Origin: an uncultured Erysipelotrichaceae bacterium
Lineage (GTDB): Bacteria; Bacillota_I; Bacilli_A; Erysipelotrichales; Erysipelotrichaceae
Assembly: GCA_934699415.1 (NCBI GenBank)
Contig: CAKUWO010000006.1
Coordinates: forward strand, 1 to 43,302
Direction: 5' to 3'
DNA length: 43,302 nucleotides
The notes under the pieces are model-generated. The model ran no database searches. It had not been told where the DNA came from and saw only the letters and a program-made list of their open reading frames with translations. Below are positions 40,298-43,302 of the stretch, piece by piece (within the stretch, counting starts at the first letter, position 1; each line of letters begins with the position of its first letter). The translations under genes and the position numbers were made by a program.

Positions 40298-41487
40298 GAA
40301 TACCTGAACTTTTAGCACCTGCCAAAGACCTCCGCAAAGCTAAAATTGCTATTATGTATGGAGCAGATGCAGTATATATCGGAGGTAAACATTATTCCTT
40401 ACGCTCGAGAGCTTCAAATTTTGATTTAAAAGAAATTGAAGAAGCTGTTTTTTTTGCGCATGCGCATAATGCTAAAATCTATGTCACTGTAAATATTGTA
40501 TTTCATGATGACGATTTAGCTGGTATTAAAGAATATTTAAGAGCATTAGATGAAATTGGTATTGATGCCATTATTGTTGAATCACTCGGGCTTATTTCTT
40601 TATGTAAGAAGGAAGGCTATCATTTTGAAACTCATGTATCAACACAATTTTCTTCTCTTAATTCAAAAGCAGTATCATTTTTAGCATCAATGGGAGTTGA
40701 AAGAGTTGTTTTAGCAAGAGAAGCAACAATGGAAGAAATTGAAGAAATTTCATCAAAAGTAAATACTCCACTTGAAGTGTTTATTCATGGTGGCATGTGT
40801 GCCAATGTATCTGGAAGATGTACTTTATCAAACTGGATGACCAACCGTGATGCTAACCGTGGCGGATGTGCTCAATCATGTCGCTGGCGTTATTCTTTAT
40901 ATGAGGAAGATAAAGATATTAGCTGTCCCAATATTCCTTTTTCAATGGGCTCTAAAGATTTAATGGCTTTAGCTGCTATTAAAAGAATGTGCGAAGCTAA
41001 TGTTGCTTCATTAAAGATTGAAGGAAGAATGAAGAGTGATTATTATATCGCTACCGTTGTTAGAACATATCGCTTTTACTTAGATATGTTGAAGAATGGT
41101 GAAGATCCTTCTTTATTATGGTTTGAAAAAGAGATTGCAAAGGCAGAAAATCGCTCTTTTAGTTCTGGTTTCTTACTTACTAAAATGGACGCCAGCAAAC
41201 AATTATATGGTGAAGGTGAAGGGGCAAGACATGACTATGTTGCTGATATTTTAAGTTATGATGAAAAGTCAGGCCAAGCCTTAATCCTTACCCACAATCC
41301 ATTTAAAATTGGTGATTCTTTAGAAGCTTTTGGTCCTCATTTACCAAATACTATCTTTACTTTAAAAGGTATTAAAGATGAAGATGGCAATATGATTGAA
41401 GCTGCCAATTCGCCGATGAGTAAAGTTTATATTTCGCTACCTTTTAAAGTAGAAGAAGGGGATATGATTCGTAAGGTACTTTTATGA
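40294..41487 (+). CDS. U32-family protein, TrhP2/YrrO-like, tRNA U34 hydroxylation
   Basis: The 397-residue protein carries the U32 signature: LLAPAKDLRKAKIAIMYGAD, VYIGGKHYSLRSRA, then a Cys cluster in GGMCANVSGRC and NRGGCAQSCRW that in the family is needed for function and probably binds metal or an iron-sulfur cluster, and MASLKIEGRMKSDYY-type VASLKIEGRM. TrhP proteins hydroxylate U34 of tRNAs reading NYN codon boxes, the first step to mo5U or cmo5U. The window itself encodes candidate substrates tRNA-Val (TAC) and tRNA-Thr (TGT). It overlaps the genes on both sides by four bases. The old label peptidase is not supported. Confidence 0.9.
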   Translation: MRIPELLAPAKDLRKAKIAIMYGADAVYIGGKHYSLRSRASNFDLKEIEEAVFFAHAHNAKIYVTVNIVFHDDDLAGIKEYLRALDEIGIDAIIVESLGLISLCKKEGYHFETHVSTQFSSLNSKAVSFLASMGVERVVLAREATMEEIEEISSKVNTPLEVFIHGGMCANVSGRCTLSNWMTNRDANRGGCAQSCRWRYSLYEEDKDISCPNIPFSMGSKDLMALAAIKRMCEANVASLKIEGRMKSDYYIATVVRTYRFYLDMLKNGEDPSLLWFEKEIAKAENRSFSSGFLLTKMDASKQLYGEGEGARHDYVADILSYDEKSGQALILTHNPFKIGDSLEAFGPHLPNTIFTLKGIKDEDGNMIEAANSPMSKVYISLPFKVEEGDMIRKVLL

Positions 41488-42200
41488 TTGTTAAAGGGAT
41501 GATTGCCACCAAAGCTTTAATCGAAGGAAATAAAAGAGAAGTACTAGAAGTTATTCTAAGAAAAGGTAAAAGTGATAAAGATAGTCATTATCTTATTAAA
41601 TTATTAAATGAAAGAGCTATTCCTTATTCTTATATGGATAAAGAAGCTTTTTACGATGAATACGGCAAAGATAGTGGTGCGACTGTTGCAATATGCAAAC
41701 AGCGTAACTCAGATTCTTTAGAAGCATTATTTAGAAATGATGTCATCTTTTATTTAGATGGTATTGAAGATCCTTATAATTTAGGCTTCTGTTTAAGAAC
41801 TTTATGCGCTTTTGGCTTTTCAAGTGTTTTAACATCACATCGTGATTATAAAGATAGCGAAGCTATTATATTGAGATCATCAGCCGGTGCTTATGACAAA
41901 ATCAATTTACTAAATAGTGAAAACTCTTATCTTGATTTAAAAGAGATTAAGGATAAAGGTTATAAGTTATTGGCACTTGAAAGAAGTGATGAATCGCTTG
42001 ATTTATTTAAAGCACCACTTAGTGGTAAGATTTGTTTACTTTTAGGTGGTGAAAAAAGAGGAATCAATAAGGAAATATTAAACCTTTGTGAGCATAAAAT
42101 TGTCATTCCATATGGCTCATCTTTCCGCAATGCTTTATCAGCTGTTTCGGCATGTGATGTTGTGGCAACAATTGCTTTTGAAAGGAGAAGAGATGATTAG
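41484..42200 (+). CDS. SPOUT (SpoU/TrmH-type) RNA methyltransferase, paralogue A
   Basis: The 238-residue protein has a C-terminal SpoU domain. Motif 1 reads LDGIEDPYNLGFCLRT, with the Asn and the catalytic-type Arg, motif 2 reads LLLGGEKRGI, and motif 3 reads IPYGSSFRNALSAVSACDV. The last differs from the common SLNVSxA form but is seen in a Clostridia-type subfamily that I recall with an IPYGxDFRxALSA block. The N-terminal 75 residues form a likely substrate-binding part. It should methylate a 2'-hydroxyl in rRNA or tRNA using SAM; the site is unknown. It is coupled to the U32 gene upstream (ATGA) and to the second SPOUT gene downstream. Confidence 0.85.
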   Translation: MIVKGMIATKALIEGNKREVLEVILRKGKSDKDSHYLIKLLNERAIPYSYMDKEAFYDEYGKDSGATVAICKQRNSDSLEALFRNDVIFYLDGIEDPYNLGFCLRTLCAFGFSSVLTSHRDYKDSEAIILRSSAGAYDKINLLNSENSYLDLKEIKDKGYKLLALERSDESLDLFKAPLSGKICLLLGGEKRGINKEILNLCEHKIVIPYGSSFRNALSAVSACDVVATIAFERRRDD

Positions 42201-42903
42201 CTCCTTAACTAACCAAAAGGTTAAAGATTGGTGTAAGTTGCACCTTAAGAAATATCGTGATGATTCTTTTTTAGCTACCGGTGATGTATTGTTAAAGGCT
42301 TATCAAAATGGGAAGTTAAAGACTTTAATATATACCGGCAACAAGCCATTCGAATTTGAAGAGGCTTATGAAGTAAGTCCTGAAGTTATGGCCAAGATTG
42401 CTCAAAGAGAAGATATTGGTGCCATTGGTGTTGCATCTAAGATTGATGAAAAGGAAATTGATGGTAATCGTATTATATTATTGGATCGTCTTCAAGATCC
42501 GCTTAATGTGGGCATGATTTTATATGCTGCTCATTCATTTGGATTTAAAACAGTTGTCTTTTCTGTCGATTGTGCTGATATTTACCACGAAAAAGCTTTA
42601 GAAGCTTCGCATGGTGCTTTCTATGATTTAAATATTAGCTGTCAAGATTTTAGAATATTAATTCCAAACCTTAAAGAAAAAGGATATGGTGTTTATGCAA
42701 CTGCTTTAAGAAATGATACTATTGTCCTATCTTCATTGAAAGAAAAAGAAAAAATGGCCTTCATCTTAGGAAATGAAGGCTCAGGTGTTCTTGATGAATG
42801 GATGGAAATGACCGATGATACTGTTAAAATCGAAATGGCTAATATCGATTCATTAAATGTTGCAGTTGCTGGTTCGATTGTAATGTATCAATTTAGTAAA
42901 TAA
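42193..42903 (+). CDS. SPOUT (SpoU/TrmH-type) RNA methyltransferase-like, paralogue B
   Basis: The 236-residue protein begins with a short L30e/substrate-binding-like domain (1-90: SSLTNQKVKDWCKL, opening like many 23S rRNA methyltransferases) and a SpoU domain with LLDRLQDPLNVGMIL (motif 1), AFILGNEGSGV (motif 2) and IEMANIDSLNVAVAGSIV (motif 3). In motif 1 the Arg six residues after the conserved Asn (Asn105) is Tyr111, and the second usual Arg (KVLRASxGA) reads KALEASHGA. SAM-binding motifs are canonical. It may be inactive, altered or dependent on a partner. Start at 42193 chosen from AAAGGAG; it overlaps paralogue A by eight bases. Confidence 0.87.
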   Translation: MISSLTNQKVKDWCKLHLKKYRDDSFLATGDVLLKAYQNGKLKTLIYTGNKPFEFEEAYEVSPEVMAKIAQREDIGAIGVASKIDEKEIDGNRIILLDRLQDPLNVGMILYAAHSFGFKTVVFSVDCADIYHEKALEASHGAFYDLNISCQDFRILIPNLKEKGYGVYATALRNDTIVLSSLKEKEKMAFILGNEGSGVLDEWMEMTDDTVKIEMANIDSLNVAVAGSIVMYQFSK

Positions 42904-43162
42904 TTCTAAAATAAGGTTCAAACAGAAGAGGCTCAACCTCTTCTTTTATTATGTCTTTAATATTAAAGAAACGCGTAGGATCACTGATATTCAAAATACA
43001 ATCCTCAATATCCTTATCATCGCCTTGAATAAATGCTTCAACAGAACCATCTGATAAGTTTTCGACAGTACCGGTTAAATGATACTTATCAGCTAATAAA
43101 GATAATGTATAACGGAAGCCCACACCTTGAACTTCACCTTTAAAAATAATATGTAATCTCAT
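42893..43162 (-). CDS. acyP: Acylphosphatase
   Basis: The 89-residue protein has the acylphosphatase signature GEVQGVGFRYT, with the phosphate-binding loop and catalytic Arg, and GTVENLSDGSVEAFIQG, with the catalytic Asn. It hydrolyses acyl phosphates in the cytosol. Length is normal (about 90). The ATG at 43162 has TGTTATGCT six bases upstream and no ribosome site. Its 3' end overlaps the convergent SPOUT gene by 11 bases. Confidence 0.95.
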   Translation of the reverse strand: MRLHIIFKGEVQGVGFRYTLSLLADKYHLTGTVENLSDGSVEAFIQGDDKDIEDCILNISDPTRFFNIKDIIKEEVEPLLFEPYFRIIY

Positions 43163-43168
43163 GTAATA

Positions 43169-43177
43169 AGCATAACA
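43169..43177 (-). promoter_or_regulatory. Extended -10 of acyP, leaderless layout
   Basis: TGTTATGCT on the minus strand ends six bases before the ATG at 43162. Confidence 0.5.
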
Positions 43178-43259
43178 CTATCTAAAATAAAATAATTGAT
43201 AGATAAATAAAATTGTAAAAGGTCCAAACCCCTTATAAATTAAGCATATTTAAAGATTT

Positions 43260-43302
43260 CTAAAATATTTCATCATTTTCTTCCAATTTTTTAAAAAAAT
43301 CC
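43260..43302 (-). CDS. Possible 3' end of a gene entering from the right edge
   Basis: Read leftwards from the edge, one frame gives DFFKKLEENDEIF followed by TAG at 43260-43262. Thirteen residues are too few to identify. A weak inverted repeat (AAGG...CCTT, about 43218-43234) lies downstream. It may equally be non-coding. Confidence 0.3.
   Translation of the reverse strand, partial: DFFKKLEENDEIF

Noticed and set aside
41484..42200. Motif 3 of SPOUT paralogue A as a degenerate site
   Set aside because: The IPYGSSFRNALSA form looks like a variant typical of a known subfamily and not decay, so only paralogue B is reported as lacking a key residue.
1..43302. CRISPR array, insertion sequence, integrase or prophage
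   Set aside because: No regularly spaced direct repeats, transposase motifs, terminal inverted repeats or integrase genes were seen. Apart from 1-600, the content is housekeeping.

Overview
The window reads as chromosomal DNA of a low-GC Gram-positive bacterium (Bacillota). The AT-rich composition, ordinary use of TGA as stop, an LTA-synthase-type enzyme, class B sortase, CdaA/CdaR/GlmM module and short folT-like and FNT-like proteins point to the Erysipelotrichia or a close neighbour; this is inference from family resemblance, not a database match. There are about 45 protein genes, 12 tRNAs in four groups and many clear terminators. No CRISPR array, insertion sequence, prophage or rRNA was seen.

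Layout. 1-600: an accessory-looking scrap with the 3' end of an unknown gene and a frameshifted metallophosphoesterase remnant. 603-2710: a CYTH protein diverging from a PTS EIIC-EIIB protein that has lost its usual catalytic residues. 2779-4812: rpmH, rnpA, yidC and jag/khpB, the set often found near oriC, but with no dnaA beside it. 4839-12657: an ApbE-like lipoprotein diverging from a TetR regulator, an M16 peptidase, a DMT exporter, cardiolipin synthase and a YjbR protein. 12719-13216: six tRNAs. 13358-17613: alanine racemase, an LTA-synthase-like sulfatase and a TraB/PrgY protein. 17704-21528: cdaA, cdaR, glmM. 21580-29702: a two-component system followed by a hydrolase, a membrane-anchored Mur ligase, D-Ala-D-Ala ligase, purine nucleoside phosphorylase, a 36-residue membrane peptide, a VanY-like carboxypeptidase and sortase B. 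29785-31496: five tRNAs around FNT and dUTPase genes. 31545-38758: M18 aminopeptidase, a phosphodiesterase, tRNA-Leu, BipA and a glycosyltransferase. 38884-43162: folT diverging from an overlapping operon of two U32 (TrhP-type) tRNA hydroxylation proteins and two SPOUT methyltransferases, then acylphosphatase.

How the genes fit together. Much of the window serves the envelope: D-alanine supply (alr), D-Ala-D-Ala formation (ddl) and its ligation (murF-like), trimming by VanY, UDP-sugar precursor supply (glmM) under c-di-AMP control (cdaA/cdaR), lipoteichoic acid, cardiolipin, YidC insertion and sortase anchoring. A second theme is tRNA: twelve tRNA genes plus enzymes that probably modify U34.

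The most striking signal is promoter layout. About a dozen genes have a -10 hexamer (often extended, TGnTATAAT) ending 6 or 7 bases before the start codon, with no Shine-Dalgarno sequence, as expected for leaderless mRNAs. Neighbouring genes within operons, and some single genes, carry normal AGGAGG-type sites, so the two initiation modes appear to coexist.
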